Source: Vibrio sp. 10N
GTDB lineage: Bacteria > Pseudomonadota > Gammaproteobacteria > Enterobacterales > Vibrionaceae
Direction: 5' to 3'
DNA: 64,000 bases
Assembly (NCBI RefSeq): GCF_036245475.1
Contig: NZ_BTPM01000001.1
Location: forward strand, 1,736,001 to 1,800,000
Within the stretch, counting starts at the first letter, position 1. The number at the start of each line of letters is the position of its first letter. Positions 26,886-36,603 of the stretch are shown in pieces. The position numbers were made by a program, and so were the translations under genes. The notes beneath the pieces are model-generated. The model worked only from the letters and a program-made list of their open reading frames with translations, searched no databases and had not been told where the DNA came from.

Positions 26886-27680
26886 TTATTGTCTTGTCCA
26901 GAACTCGTCATTATGTCGAATCATGGCTTGCAGGTCTTTGACGTATGCCTCACCTCGCTCCGAATAACGCAATAGTCCGTTGGTAAGTTCAAGTGCTGTC
27001 GCTTCGGATAGTAAATCTTCACCCCTATCCCGAATGCCGGCGCGAATGTCTCTTAGGTCTTGATAAGCTCTGTTACGATTCACATTCATGAAATAACCAT
27101 GAATGGATTGTTGCGGAGAGCTAAACTTAGCGACTTCATGTGACATGCCTTCACTACGTTTGAGCGGAACTAACCCACACCCCTGCGTATAGCACCATTG
27201 ACCAAAGTAATTGTTGGCTTCATTGGCAAAGCGTGATGTGCCCCATGCAGACTCATTAGCTGCTTGCGTGAGTACTAATGCCTCTGGAAGTACATCCACT
27301 CTTTCGAGCATCGCCTCTATCCACTCATAGTCTACGGTCGTCGGCTCTAATGAATACAGTCTCCCCAGTCGCTTGGCTGTTGACTCTTGCTCACTACTAA
27401 GAGATTGTTCGTCAAGCGCCTGTTTGATACTTAGTAGTCGTCTCCGTTCTTTCTCAACACGGGCATTTTCAATAACAACCCCCGGTCTCAAATAATCGAA
27501 GAAGGTCTGTTTTTTCAGTATGGTGTCTGAAATACTCGCTAAATCCGGCTTCTCGTCAGCGATGGCTGGCAAAATGATCCCTAGGTCTTCATTGTCATCA
27601 GAGGACTTTTCAGAAAGGAACAAAAAAGCGCTCCCGGTCAGGAGCGCAGCAAGAGAAATAAATTTATGCGAACTACGCAT
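26886..27680 (-). CDS. bax: Bax-like beta-N-acetylglucosaminidase-domain protein
   Basis: 264 residues from the ATG at 27680, which overlaps the stop of the preceding gene by 8 bp; the frame is open further upstream but that part is the neighbour's coding sequence. A signal anchor (FISLAALLTGSAFLFLS) precedes a glucosaminidase domain with the catalytic-type QAANESAWGTSRFANEANN and FGQWCYTQGCG. E. coli Bax is similar in size and order. It probably cuts peptidoglycan glycan chains in the periplasm. Confidence 0.87.
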   Translation of the reverse strand: MRSSHKFISLAALLTGSAFLFLSEKSSDDNEDLGIILPAIADEKPDLASISDTILKKQTFFDYLRPGVVIENARVEKERRRLLSIKQALDEQSLSSEQESTAKRLGRLYSLEPTTVDYEWIEAMLERVDVLPEALVLTQAANESAWGTSRFANEANNYFGQWCYTQGCGLVPLKRSEGMSHEVAKFSSPQQSIHGYFMNVNRNRAYQDLRDIRAGIRDRGEDLLSEATALELTNGLLRYSERGEAYVKDLQAMIRHNDEFWTRQ

Positions 27681-28530
27681 CAAATACCTCAGGGTTCTTA
27701 TTTGGCTTGTCTTGATCTTTAGGCGGTGTGCTGTCGTCGTTATCGTTATTATCGTCACTGCGGTCATCTGAACCATTGTCTTCGGTCGCAACAATTTTCA
27801 GAGTGATTCCGAACATCTCTCGATACACAATCCCTTTAACATGGAAAAAGAACGGCAGCACGAAGATCAGGCCAATCCCGTAGAACATCGCACCAACGAT
27901 GAACATAAGCATCAATAGCGTATAAATCCCAGCCAGAACGAATATCTTTTTATTCACAGCACGCAATGACAACAGCAAGGATTGCAGTGGTGGTACTTTT
28001 TTCTCACAAATAAGCAGCATTGATTGGCTAAATGCAAGCGACAGGTACATAGACAAGAATGGCAAGATCATGCTAACTAGGCCTTGAAGCATTAAACTGA
28101 ACATGGTTGCAATAATCACTGGTACAGTGAACTGCAATCCTTTAGCAATATGTCTCGGCTTAGTTGTCAGACCGGCAGCATGGCTCATTGCCATAAGCGA
28201 AATGCCCGCATAAACCGGCGCACTTACCACTTCATAGCTAAAGTTAGCGACAAAAATAGCTTGGAAAATGCTTTGGTCTAGTAAGCTTGGATCCTGGAAT
28301 GCTTGCAGGATAACCGCTGGGTTACCAAGCTGTAACTGCAGAGCGATATAGAAAATACCCACCTGCACAAGAATGAGGGCGACAATAGCTGGCGAGAAAG
28401 ACAGAAAATGCTTAATGGTTTGCTGCCACGCTTCTTGGAATACAGCCCCGGCCTTGAGGTCATATTTTCCTGATAAAGCGCGCTCAATCGACCCACCTAA
28501 ATTGAAGTCTCTTTCAAAATCGTTTTTCAT
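27673..28530 (-). CDS. Polytopic inner-membrane protein of unknown function
   Basis: 285 residues from the ATG at 28530, chosen because GGA stands 7 nt upstream; an ATG at 28587 in the same frame has no ribosome binding site. There are about six TM helices between residues 35 and 225, then an acidic low-complexity tail (EDNGSDDRSDDNNDNDDS). I recall similar vibrio genes just upstream of bax but no defined function. Its stop overlaps the bax start. Confidence 0.75.
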   Translation of the reverse strand: MKNDFERDFNLGGSIERALSGKYDLKAGAVFQEAWQQTIKHFLSFSPAIVALILVQVGIFYIALQLQLGNPAVILQAFQDPSLLDQSIFQAIFVANFSYEVVSAPVYAGISLMAMSHAAGLTTKPRHIAKGLQFTVPVIIATMFSLMLQGLVSMILPFLSMYLSLAFSQSMLLICEKKVPPLQSLLLSLRAVNKKIFVLAGIYTLLMLMFIVGAMFYGIGLIFVLPFFFHVKGIVYREMFGITLKIVATEDNGSDDRSDDNNDNDDSTPPKDQDKPNKNPEVFDA

Positions 28531-28856
28531 ATGTTTTCCAAGTGACACTCTATCGAGTTCATTTCTTCGTTGAAAAGGCTGCGACATTATAGCGGTAACG
28601 AGATTGTTTTATCACTGTTATCACCTTGCTTTTCAGTCTTTTTGGGTGATAATTAACCAATTGATAAGGCAAAATATTCAACTCGACACGCTCTAAACCT
28701 AGTATGGTAAATAATGTTTAGTTTTACCTGCAAAATTTTTTCGTTTCGGGATAAGAAAATGCTTTGATTTCACCCAATTGGTGATTATGATGCGCGCCTT
28801 AAATGTGTATAGCAACTGGCCGCTAAATTTTCGGCCGAGGTGGAGAAAAACAGACG
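28531..28856. promoter_or_regulatory. Divergent spacer with candidate pot promoter and dyad
   Basis: A plausible sigma-70 promoter reads TTGATT at 28764-28769, 16 bp, TATGAT at 28786-28791. The spacer contains the dyad TCACC-N5-GGTGA (28770-28784), which could be an operator. A small hairpin (GGCCG and CGGCC, about 28818-28837) lies in the potA leader. The rest of the spacer shows no gene. Confidence 0.45.
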
Positions 28857-29972
28857 TTGAACGCTAAACATTCAGAAGGAACACCAGTCGTACAGCTCGC
28901 TGGTGTGAGTAAAAGTTTCGATGGTAAGGAAATCATCGCAAATCTTAACTTAAACGTTAATCATGGTGAATTTCTCACTATTCTGGGCCCTTCGGGTTGC
29001 GGTAAGACCACAGTACTTAGAATGATCGCCGGTTTTGAAACCGTCGACAGTGGCAGACTCAACCTCGCTGGCCAAGATGTAACGGAAGTCCCTGCTGAAC
29101 AGAGGCACGTAAATACTGTTTTCCAGAGCTATGCGCTATTCCCTCATATGACCGTTTTCGAAAACGTGGCATTTGGCTTGCGTATGCAAAAAGTACCAAA
29201 CGCCGAAATTGAACCTCGTGTTCTTGAAGCATTGAAAATGGTTCGCCTAGAGAAAATGGCTCAGCGTAAACCACATCAACTTTCTGGTGGTCAGCAGCAA
29301 CGTATTGCGATTGCTCGCGCTGTAGTGAACAAGCCAAAAGTTTTGCTTTTGGACGAGTCCCTGTCTGCACTTGACTACAAACTGCGTAAGCAAATGCAGA
29401 TCGAGCTTAAGCAGCTTCAGCGCCAACTAGGAATTACCTTTATTTTCGTTACTCACGATCAGGAAGAAGCATTGTCGATGTCGGATCGCATTATCGTTAT
29501 GCGTGATGGCGTGATCGAGCAAGACGGTTCACCTCGTGAGATCTACGAAGAGCCGAAAAACTTGTTCGTTGCTCGCTTCATTGGTGAGATCAACGTATTT
29601 AACGCAACCGCGATTGATCGCATTGACGACAAACGTATCAATGCGGAAATCGAAGGCCAGAAGAGCATTGTTTACTACGACAAAGCGTTTGAATCTGGCG
29701 AAAAGCTTCAAGTATTGCTTCGCCCAGAAGATTTGCGTATCGAAGAGATCAAAGAGTCAGAAAATAAAGGCATCGTTGGTCACGTAGCAGAACGCACCTA
29801 TAAAGGTATGACGCTAGATTCCGTCGTAGAACTTGAGTCTGGTATGCGTGTAATGGTAAGCGAATTCTTTAACGAAGACGATCCAGATGTCGACCACTCG
29901 CTAGGTCAAAAGGTTGCCGTTACTTGGGTTGAAAGCTGGGAAGTGGTGCTAAAAGATGAGCAAGAAGTTTAA
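28857..29972 (+). CDS. potA: Spermidine/putrescine ABC transporter ATP-binding protein
   Basis: 371 residues. NBD with Walker [10 protein letters not shown], signature LSGGQQQR, Walker B LLLDES and the PotA-typical [12 protein letters not shown], followed by a C-terminal TOBE-like domain (about 240-365). The start is a TTG with GGAG 11 nt upstream. It energises PotBC. Its end overlaps potB by 17 bp. Confidence 0.95.
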   Translation: MNAKHSEGTPVVQLAGVSKSFDGKEIIANLNLNVNHGEFLTILGPSGCGKTTVLRMIAGFETVDSGRLNLAGQDVTEVPAEQRHVNTVFQSYALFPHMTVFENVAFGLRMQKVPNAEIEPRVLEALKMVRLEKMAQRKPHQLSGGQQQRIAIARAVVNKPKVLLLDESLSALDYKLRKQMQIELKQLQRQLGITFIFVTHDQEEALSMSDRIIVMRDGVIEQDGSPREIYEEPKNLFVARFIGEINVFNATAIDRIDDKRINAEIEGQKSIVYYDKAFESGEKLQVLLRPEDLRIEEIKESENKGIVGHVAERTYKGMTLDSVVELESGMRVMVSEFFNEDDPDVDHSLGQKVAVTWVESWEVVLKDEQEV

Positions 29973-30813
29973 TCTACAGAACGCCATTATCACTCTGATT
30001 GTCGGCTGGTTAGTACTATTCGTACTGATCCCAAATGTGATGATCATTGGTACTAGCTTCCTAACTCGAGACGAAGCTAACCTGATTGAAATGACGTTCA
30101 CACTCGAGAACTACGTACGACTACTCGACCCTCTATACGCTAAGGTCTTGTTCCACTCGTTCTACATGGCGATCGTGGCAACCTTTATCTGTTTGGTGGT
30201 TGGCTACCCATTCGCGTATATCGTAGCGAAGATGCCAGAAAAATGGCGTCCATTTATGCTGTTTTTGGTGATAGTGCCGTTTTGGACTAACTCGCTAATC
30301 CGTACCTATGGTTTGAAGATTGTCCTAGGTACCCAAGGTATCTTAAATAAGAGTTTAATCGCCTTGGACATTATCGATAAGCCTTTACGCATTATGTACA
30401 CCGAGACAGCAGTAATGATCGGTCTGGTTTATATTTTGTTGCCATTCATGATTCTGCCTCTCTACTCTGCGATTGAGAAATTGGACGGTACATACATCGA
30501 GGCTGCGCGCGATCTTGGTGCTAACAAATGGCAAACGCTAACGAGAGTTATTTTGCCATTGACCATGCCGGGTATCATCGGTGGCTGTCTGCTTGTACTG
30601 CTGCCTGCATTAGGTATGTTCTACATCGCTGACCTGCTAGGCGGAGCGAAGAACCTTCTGATTGGTAACGTGATTAAGAGTCAAATATTGAATGCTCGTG
30701 ACTGGCCGTTTGGCGCAGCGACGAGTATCGCCCTCACCGCTGCAATGGCAGTGATGTTGTATGCCTACTACCGTGCAGGCAAGCTCTTAAACCGTAAAGT
30801 GGAGCTCGAATAA
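29956..30813 (+). CDS. potB: Spermidine/putrescine ABC transporter permease PotB
   Basis: 285 residues with six TM helices and the EAA loop ([23 protein letters not shown]) that docks on PotA. It overlaps potA upstream and shares TAATG with potC downstream. Confidence 0.95.
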   Translation: MSKKFNLQNAIITLIVGWLVLFVLIPNVMIIGTSFLTRDEANLIEMTFTLENYVRLLDPLYAKVLFHSFYMAIVATFICLVVGYPFAYIVAKMPEKWRPFMLFLVIVPFWTNSLIRTYGLKIVLGTQGILNKSLIALDIIDKPLRIMYTETAVMIGLVYILLPFMILPLYSAIEKLDGTYIEAARDLGANKWQTLTRVILPLTMPGIIGGCLLVLLPALGMFYIADLLGGAKNLLIGNVIKSQILNARDWPFGAATSIALTAAMAVMLYAYYRAGKLLNRKVELE

Positions 30814-31583
30814 TGGGACGCGCTGTAAGATTTAGTTTTATGACGGTAGTGTACGCGTTCTTGTATCTACCGATCATTGTTTTGATCGCTAACTCATTCA
30901 ATGCCAACAAATTTGGCATGAAATGGGGTGGCTTTACGACCAAGTGGTATGACGCCCTGGTTAATAACGACAGCTTGATGCAAGCCGCTTGGCATTCGCT
31001 CAATGTCGCTGTTTTTTCGGCAACCGCTGCAACCATTATTGGTAGTTTAACCGCGGTTGCACTGTTCCGTTACCAATTTAAAGGTAAAGGCGCAGTGAGT
31101 GGACTACTCTTTATTGTAATGATGTCACCAGACATTGTGATGGCAATTTCGCTGTTAGCCATTTTCTTAGTACTTGGTGCGCAACTCGGTTTCTTTAGTT
31201 TGCTGATTGCACACATTACATTCTGTTTGCCTTTCGTGGTTGTGACTGTGTATAGCCGCCTGAAAGGCTTCGATGTAAAAATGCTTGAAGCTGCAAAGGA
31301 TCTTGGCGCAGGTGAATGGACTATTCTTAAGCAAATCATCTTGCCACTGGCTAAACCGGCAGTCGCTGCAGGTTGGTTATTGTCATTCACTCTCTCACTC
31401 GATGATGTGATTGTGAGCTCGTTTGTGACAGGCCCGACGTACGAGATTTTGCCTCTAAAGATTTATTCAATGGTTAAAGTCGGCATTTCACCTGAGGTGA
31501 ACGCCCTTGCAACCATTATGCTAATCGTCTCTCTTATCTTGGTTGTGACCTCACAGCTTCTGGCAAGAGAAAAGGTTAAGTAA
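30813..31583 (+). CDS. potC: Spermidine/putrescine ABC transporter permease PotC
   Basis: 256 residues, six TM helices, EAA loop MLEAAKDLGAGEWTILKQ. Second permease of the importer; start coupled to the potB stop. Confidence 0.95.
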   Translation: MGRAVRFSFMTVVYAFLYLPIIVLIANSFNANKFGMKWGGFTTKWYDALVNNDSLMQAAWHSLNVAVFSATAATIIGSLTAVALFRYQFKGKGAVSGLLFIVMMSPDIVMAISLLAIFLVLGAQLGFFSLLIAHITFCLPFVVVTVYSRLKGFDVKMLEAAKDLGAGEWTILKQIILPLAKPAVAAGWLLSFTLSLDDVIVSSFVTGPTYEILPLKIYSMVKVGISPEVNALATIMLIVSLILVVTSQLLAREKVK

Positions 31584-31601
31584 ACCGCTATTTTACTACT
31601 G

Positions 31602-31635
31602 GAGCAGAATGGCGTGGTCATTCTGCTCTTTTTTT
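31602..31635 (+). terminator. Terminator between potC and the first potD
   Basis: GAGCAGAATG and CATTCTGCTC arms, 7-nt loop, then seven T. It should separate or attenuate potD expression from potABC. Confidence 0.9.
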
Positions 31636-31677
31636 ATCTATGCCATAAAGGCAGCGTTTGTTTTGGAGCTAACGTCA

Positions 31678-32712
31678 ATGAAAAAATGGGCTACTTTTCT
31701 AGCTGGTAGTGCATGTGCACTCTCTCTTCTATCTGGAGCAGCTAGTGCAAAAGAAGACAAAGAATTGGTATTTATGAACTGGGGGCCTTACATCAACAGT
31801 AACCTCCTAGAGCAATTTACTAAAGAGACTGGCATCAAGGTCATCTACTCAACGTATGAGTCGAACGAAACCTTGTATGCAAAGCTAAAAACGCACAATA
31901 AAGGCTATGATCTTGTCGTTCCATCGACCTACTTCGTAGCGAAAATGCGCGATGAAGGTATGCTACAAAAAATCGATAAGTCAAAGCTATCGAACTTTAG
32001 CAACCTTGATGCAAACTACCTAGATAAGCCATACGATCCAAACAACGACTACTCTATCCCACACGTAGTGGCGATTACAGGTCTAGCCGTAAACACAGAC
32101 ATGTATGATCCTGAAGAGTTTACAAGCTGGGCGGATTTGTGGAAGCCAGAGCTTGAAGGCCAGCTAATGATGATGGATGACACTCGTGAAGTGTTCCACA
32201 TCGCGCTACGTAAATTAGGCTACTCTGGTAACACAACAGACAAAGCTCAGATCGACGAAGCTTACGCAGAACTGCAAAAACTCATGCCAAACGTATTGGT
32301 GTTCAACTCAGACAACCCTGGTGCACCGTACATGTCTGGTGAAGTGGGCCTAGGTATGCTCTGGAACGGCTCAGCAGCTGCAGCACAAAATGAAGGTCTA
32401 CCAATTAAGCTTATTTTCCCGAAAGAAGGCGGCATTGGTTGGGTAGATAACTTCGCGATTAGCTCAGGCGCGAAAAACGTTGAAGCAGCACACAAGATGA
32501 TCGACTTTTTGCTTCGCCCTGAAATCGCAGAGCAAATCTCTCGCGATACGGGTTACCTAACAGCGGTAAAAGCGTCAAACGAGAAGTTTAAAGACAGCCC
32601 TGCACTATTCCCGTCTCAAGAAGATTTGGATCGTGTAGAGTGGCAAGATGCGGTTGGTGACAGCACAGTAATTTATGAAGATTACTTCCTAAAATTAAAA
32701 GCTGGTCAGTAA
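31678..32712 (+). CDS. potD: Spermidine/putrescine-binding protein PotD (copy 1)
   Basis: 344 residues from the ATG at 31678 with GGAG 9 nt upstream; earlier in-frame codons overlap the terminator and are not used. Sec signal peptide ends SGAASA. The mature protein begins KEDKELVFMNWGPYI, and VVPSTYFVAKM and MMMDDTREVFHIAL are PotD signatures. It delivers polyamines to PotBC. Confidence 0.95.
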   Translation: MKKWATFLAGSACALSLLSGAASAKEDKELVFMNWGPYINSNLLEQFTKETGIKVIYSTYESNETLYAKLKTHNKGYDLVVPSTYFVAKMRDEGMLQKIDKSKLSNFSNLDANYLDKPYDPNNDYSIPHVVAITGLAVNTDMYDPEEFTSWADLWKPELEGQLMMMDDTREVFHIALRKLGYSGNTTDKAQIDEAYAELQKLMPNVLVFNSDNPGAPYMSGEVGLGMLWNGSAAAAQNEGLPIKLIFPKEGGIGWVDNFAISSGAKNVEAAHKMIDFLLRPEIAEQISRDTGYLTAVKASNEKFKDSPALFPSQEDLDRVEWQDAVGDSTVIYEDYFLKLKAGQ

Positions 32713-32730
32713 TTCTAATTTATGTGTATT

Positions 32731-32756
32731 AAAAAGGTGGCAAATGCCACCTTTTT
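32731..32756. terminator. Terminator after potD copy 1
   Basis: AAAAAGGTGGCA and TGCCACCTTTTT arms with an AA loop; symmetrical A and T tracts make it usable on both strands. Confidence 0.88.
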
Positions 32757-32842
32757 CTATAACTTAGCGTCTATATCCTTCTAAACGTTTAATTTTTGTA
32801 AATTCCGACATAGAGTAATCAATGATTGGCTGATATAATGTT

Positions 32843-32856
32843 GTGATGCACATCAA
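32843..32856. promoter_or_regulatory. FNR/CRP-type box upstream of potD copy 2
   Basis: GTGATGCACATCAA matches the FNR half-sites TTGAT-N4-ATCAA in 9 of 10 positions, and TGTGA starting at 32842 also resembles a CRP half-site. It lies just after a TATAAT (32834-32839), about 97 bp before the gene, so repression is as possible as activation. Confidence 0.45.
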
Positions 32857-32952
32857 ATAATGATGGCGTGCAAAGTAGTGTGGGAAACCCTACTTTCCCA
32901 TATCGTCATGTCTCTTAGAGACTCTTTGTTTACCAATACAAACGGAAAAGTA

Positions 32953-33990
32953 ATGAAAAGCAAATTGTATGCAGGCGCACTATGTGCGGCGACTCTCTTC
33001 ACTACCCCGGCGTTTGCAGCCAACGAAGAACTTTACTTCTACAACTGGTCTGAATACATTCCTAGCGAAGTACTGGAAGACTTTACTAAAGAAACTGGCA
33101 TTAAAGTCATCTACTCTACTTACGAATCTAATGAGAGCATGTATGCGAAATTGAAAACGCAAGGCTCTGGTTACGATCTCGTGGTTCCTTCTACTTACTT
33201 CGTATCTAAGATGCGTAAAGAAGGCATGCTTCAAGAGATAGACAAAGAAAAGCTAGCTCATTATCAAGATCTAGATCCTAACTATCTAGACAAGCCTTTT
33301 GACCCAGACAACAAATTCTCTATTCCTTATATCTGGGGTGCAACGGGCATTGGTATCAATACCGATATGCTTGATCGCTCTGCCGTAAGCTCTTGGGGTG
33401 ATTTGTGGGACCCTCAGTGGGACGGTCAGTTAATGATGATGGACGACTCACGTGAAGTATTCCACATTGCACTCACTAAGCTTGGTTACTCACCAAACAC
33501 GACGAATCCAGATGAAATAAAAGCGGCGTACGAAGAGCTTAGAAAGTTAGTGCCTAATGTACTGGTATTTAACTCAGACTTCCCTGCAAACCCTTACCTA
33601 GCGGGTGAAGTTTCACTTGGTATGCTTTGGAATGGTTCAGCGTACATGGCTCGCCAAGAAGGCGCTTCTATCGATATCGTATGGCCTGAAAAAGGCACGA
33701 TTTTCTGGATGGATAGCCTAGCAATCCCATCTGGTGCGAAGAACACAGAAGCTGCTCATAAGATGATTGACTTCCTACTTCGTCCAGAAAATGCAGCGAA
33801 AATTGCGGTTGAGATCGGTTACCCAACACCGGTTAAAACGGCTTACCCATTACTTCCGAAAGAATTCGCCGAAGATCCAAATGTATTCCCACCACAAGAA
33901 GTGATGGACTCAGGTACGTGGCAAGACGAAGTTGGTGAAGCTGGCGCGCTTTACGAAGAATACTTCCAGAAGCTAAAAGTCGATAACTAA
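32953..33990 (+). CDS. potD: Spermidine/putrescine-binding protein PotD (copy 2)
   Basis: 345 residues from the ATG at 32953, chosen because it gives a normal signal peptide (MKSKLYAGALCAATLF to PAFA). The mature part aligns closely with copy 1 (KETGIKVIYSTYESNE, VVPSTYFVSKM, MMMDDSREVFHIAL) and differs most near the C-terminus. It is separately transcribed, with a terminator on each side and its own regulator-like box. Two paralogues could differ in polyamine preference, including norspermidine, or in expression. Confidence 0.94.
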   Translation: MKSKLYAGALCAATLFTTPAFAANEELYFYNWSEYIPSEVLEDFTKETGIKVIYSTYESNESMYAKLKTQGSGYDLVVPSTYFVSKMRKEGMLQEIDKEKLAHYQDLDPNYLDKPFDPDNKFSIPYIWGATGIGINTDMLDRSAVSSWGDLWDPQWDGQLMMMDDSREVFHIALTKLGYSPNTTNPDEIKAAYEELRKLVPNVLVFNSDFPANPYLAGEVSLGMLWNGSAYMARQEGASIDIVWPEKGTIFWMDSLAIPSGAKNTEAAHKMIDFLLRPENAAKIAVEIGYPTPVKTAYPLLPKEFAEDPNVFPPQEVMDSGTWQDEVGEAGALYEEYFQKLKVDN

Positions 33991-34009
33991 TTTTAGTGTT
34001 GACCTAAAA

Positions 34010-34036
34010 ACAAAGCCCTCCTTTGGAGGGCTTTGT
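34010..34036 (+). terminator. Terminator after potD copy 2
   Basis: ACAAAGCCCTCC and GGAGGGCTTTGT arms with a 3-nt loop; short T-rich tail (TGTATC). Confidence 0.75.
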
Positions 34037-34214
34037 TGTATCTAGTCTTCCTAAACGTCTCATCCCCTTGAAAAAGGGGTTCTTCTATCGCGCGCTTAGC
34101 CTACTTCAATGATTGTTACCACCCAGCGCGCTTCAGGAGATACTCGATTTCTCGAGGATGACGGAATGTTGGTATGGCATAATACACAACAGGCAATACG
34201 TAATAGGTATAGCT

Positions 34215-34949
34215 TTAAGCAGTATTACCTTGAGTCTGCAACTCCAAAATCTCTTTGACTAACTTAGGCACTTCAATACTCGCCTTACCATAGCGCTTTT
34301 CTTCGAACTCACTCTGCACTGCGCTAGGCTCTAGGTTAATCTCAATAGTATGAGCACCATGCATTTTAGCGTCATGGACAAAACCTGCTGCCGGATACAC
34401 CACGCCCGAGGTGCCAATTGAGATGAAAAGATCGGCTTTCTCAATGGCAGCATAAATGTCGCCCATTCGAAGTGGCATCTCACCAAACCATACTATATGA
34501 GGTCTCATTTGCGACGGAATTTGGCAGCAATGGCATAAATCTCCAGTCAGGATATCTTCTTTGGTATCGATAACTTGGCCTGACTCTTCGCAGCGCGCTT
34601 TCAACAGCTCGCCGTGCATATGAATGATATTTTCGCTTCCGCCACGCTCATGAAGGTTATCAATATTTTGTGTAATGACGGTAACACTGCCCTCTAACTC
34701 TTGCTCAAGATTACCTAGCGCAATATGTGCAGCATTGGGCAAGATATCGTCATGCTGGAGTTTGCGACGACGTTGATTGTAGAAGTTTTGGACAAGTTCT
34801 GGGTTACGAACAAAACCCTCGGGTGTAGCCACGTCTTCTATTCGGTGGTTTTCCCAAAGCCCGTCTTGTGCTCGGAACGTTTGAATACCTGACTCAGCAG
34901 AAATACCCGCACCGGTCAAAACAACGACATTTTTATAGGGAAACTTCAT
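34215..34949 (-). CDS. cobB: NAD-dependent protein deacylase (sirtuin)
   Basis: 244 residues. NAD-binding [20 protein letters not shown], catalytic region [12 protein letters not shown] and [11 protein letters not shown], zinc-type Cys (RCEESG and CHCC), [13 protein letters not shown]. The YNQRRR motif has the Tyr and Arg that in class III sirtuins allow removal of succinyl groups, as in E. coli CobB. It deacylates metabolic enzymes such as acetyl-CoA synthetase. Confidence 0.95.
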   Translation of the reverse strand: MKFPYKNVVVLTGAGISAESGIQTFRAQDGLWENHRIEDVATPEGFVRNPELVQNFYNQRRRKLQHDDILPNAAHIALGNLEQELEGSVTVITQNIDNLHERGGSENIIHMHGELLKARCEESGQVIDTKEDILTGDLCHCCQIPSQMRPHIVWFGEMPLRMGDIYAAIEKADLFISIGTSGVVYPAAGFVHDAKMHGAHTIEINLEPSAVQSEFEEKRYGKASIEVPKLVKEILELQTQGNTA

Positions 34950-35018
34950 AGACCTTCCTTGTGCTGACTTATTGTTGTACCAATAAGAGTATCATGGAAC
35001 GAATAACAGCAATAGTTT

Positions 35019-35046
35019 TAGGGATTAGACCATGGTCTAATCCCTA
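35019..35046. repeat. 28-bp perfect palindrome
   Basis: Fourteen-base arms with no spacer, centred on CATG at 35031-35034 (left arm begins TAGGGATTAGACC). It sits between the stop of the ammonium transporter gene and the start of cobB, both on the minus strand. No T run follows on either strand, so it is not a standard terminator. Confidence 0.8.
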
Positions 35047-35081
35047 CTATATTTCAGTGAGTTACGAAGCTAATCGAGCAT

Positions 35082-36302
35082 TTAGTCCTCGTTTGTTGAC
35101 GAGATCTTATGAATCGCTAAATCTGCACCTTTATATTCATCTTCTTCAGAAAGACGCAAACCCGTGATTTTATCAAGAATGCCATACACCAAACCGGCAC
35201 CGATTAGCGCAATGACGATACCCGCCGCGGTTCCAACCACCTGAGAAGCGAAGCTAACGCCCCCCAAACCACCCAGTGCTTGCTGACCAAAAATACCGGC
35301 AGCGATACCACCCCAAGCGCCACACAAACCGTGCAGCGGCCATACGCCTAACACATCATCAATCTGCGTTTTATTCTGTAAATAAGTAAATACCCAAACA
35401 AACAGAGCACCGGCAACACCGCCAGTAATGAGGGCGCCAATAGGATGCATTAGGTCAGAACCGGCACAAACTGCAACCAAACCTGCTAGAGGTCCATTAT
35501 GAATAAAGCCTGGGTCATTTTTCCCGGCAAACAGAGAAGCTAAGATGCCGCCTACCATCGCCATTAGTGAATTCATTGCGACTAAACCGCTAATACCCTC
35601 TAGAGTTTGTGCTGACATTACGTTAAAACCAAACCAACCAACACTTAAAATCCAGGCACCGAGCGCTAAGAAAGGAATATTAGAAGGAGCAAAGTTGGTG
35701 TGTTTACCAGCACGAATACGCCCTTTTCTCATCCCTAGGAAAATCACGGCAACTAACGCAATCCAGCCCCCAACACCGTGAACAACGACTGAGCCTGCGA
35801 AGTCATGAAAGCCAGCACCAAAGCTCACTTCTAACAGACTTTGAAACCCAAAATTGCCATTCCAAATCATGCCCTCAAACAGCGGATAAACAACACCCAC
35901 CGTGAAAAAAGTTGCCAGCAACACTGGGTAGAACCGAGCGCGTTCCGCTATACCACCAGAGACAATGGCGGGGATCGCTGCTGCGAATGTAAGTAAGAAG
36001 AAAAACTTCACTAATTCATAGCCATTGCCCGTCGACAAGGTTTCCGCATCCGCAAAAAACGTACCGCCATAAGCAACCCAATAGCCGATAAAGAAATAAG
36101 CAATGGCCGAGACACCAAAATCTGCCAAGATTTTCACCAAGGCATTCACTTGGTTTTTATGCCTTACCGTCCCCACCTCAAGAAATGCAAACCCAGCGTG
36201 CATTAAGAACACCATAATGGCACCCAATAGTAAGAAAAGCGTATCTGAACTCTGAGTGAGTGTTTGTACTGCACCATGTACGTGCTCTACAGAGGGGGTC
36301 AT
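35082..36302 (-). CDS. amtB: Ammonium transporter (Amt/MEP/Rh family)
   Basis: 406 residues with about 11 TM helices and no signal peptide. The two pore His motifs are visible as VVHGVGGWIALV and WPLHGLCGAWGG, with FNVMSAQ between them. It takes up ammonium/ammonia. A glnK-type PII gene is not adjacent. The upstream region carries a sigma-54 promoter and NtrC-like dyads, so nitrogen control is likely. Confidence 0.93.
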   Translation of the reverse strand: MTPSVEHVHGAVQTLTQSSDTLFLLLGAIMVFLMHAGFAFLEVGTVRHKNQVNALVKILADFGVSAIAYFFIGYWVAYGGTFFADAETLSTGNGYELVKFFFLLTFAAAIPAIVSGGIAERARFYPVLLATFFTVGVVYPLFEGMIWNGNFGFQSLLEVSFGAGFHDFAGSVVVHGVGGWIALVAVIFLGMRKGRIRAGKHTNFAPSNIPFLALGAWILSVGWFGFNVMSAQTLEGISGLVAMNSLMAMVGGILASLFAGKNDPGFIHNGPLAGLVAVCAGSDLMHPIGALITGGVAGALFVWVFTYLQNKTQIDDVLGVWPLHGLCGAWGGIAAGIFGQQALGGLGGVSFASQVVGTAAGIVIALIGAGLVYGILDKITGLRLSEEDEYKGADLAIHKISSTNED

Positions 36303-36337
36303 AAGTCGATTACTCCTTTATCATTTAGTACTGGCAC

Positions 36338-36352
36338 GCACCAAAAGCGTGC
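36338..36352. promoter_or_regulatory. NtrC-like dyad in the amt leader
   Basis: GCACCAAAAGCGTGC has GCAC-N7-GTGC geometry like E. coli NtrC sites. It lies downstream of the predicted start of transcription, so it may modulate rather than enhance. Confidence 0.45.
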
Positions 36353-36369
36353 TACATCGTATTGCTTCA

Positions 36370-36382
36370 CACCAATTTGGTG
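36370..36382. promoter_or_regulatory. Perfect CACCAA-T-TTGGTG dyad near the amt promoter
   Basis: A 13-bp dyad resembling the inner part of an NtrC site, downstream of the sigma-54 element. The same core recurs with one change at 36544-36556. Confidence 0.45.
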
Positions 36383-36410
36383 AGCGCAATTTTTACTGAA
36401 CGACAGTTAG

Positions 36411-36426
36411 AGCAAAGAACGTTCCA
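36411..36426 (-). promoter_or_regulatory. Sigma-54 promoter of the ammonium transporter gene
   Basis: On the minus strand TGGAACGTTCTTTGCT matches TGGCACG-N4-TTGCW with invariant GG and GC at the correct 10-bp interval; the only change is A for C after GG. Transcription would start near 36400, about 100 nt before the ATG. Confidence 0.75.
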
Positions 36427-36542
36427 AGTTAATAGGAACAATATAATTTAGTATAACCTAATGAATTTAAAGGAATTATAATTCATAAGGTTTTCTAAGA
36501 CTGCTACGCCACACGGCTTAAATGCACCATATAAGGGATAGC

Positions 36543-36559
36543 GCACCAATTTGGCGTGC
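36543..36559. promoter_or_regulatory. Upstream NtrC-like enhancer for amt
   Basis: GCACCAATTTGGCGTGC, with a half-site GCACCA 19 bp away at 36524-36529. Centred about 150 bp upstream of the predicted start, the normal place for an enhancer of a sigma-54 promoter. Confidence 0.5.
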
Positions 36560-36603
36560 ACTGTAATGTTGCATTTATGTTGCTGACTCTCATCTAAGAA
36601 GAT

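Noticed and set aside
34063..34078. CCCCTTGAAAAAGGGG hairpin after potD copy 2
   Set aside because: Short 6-bp stem with no T run, and a stronger terminator lies just before it.
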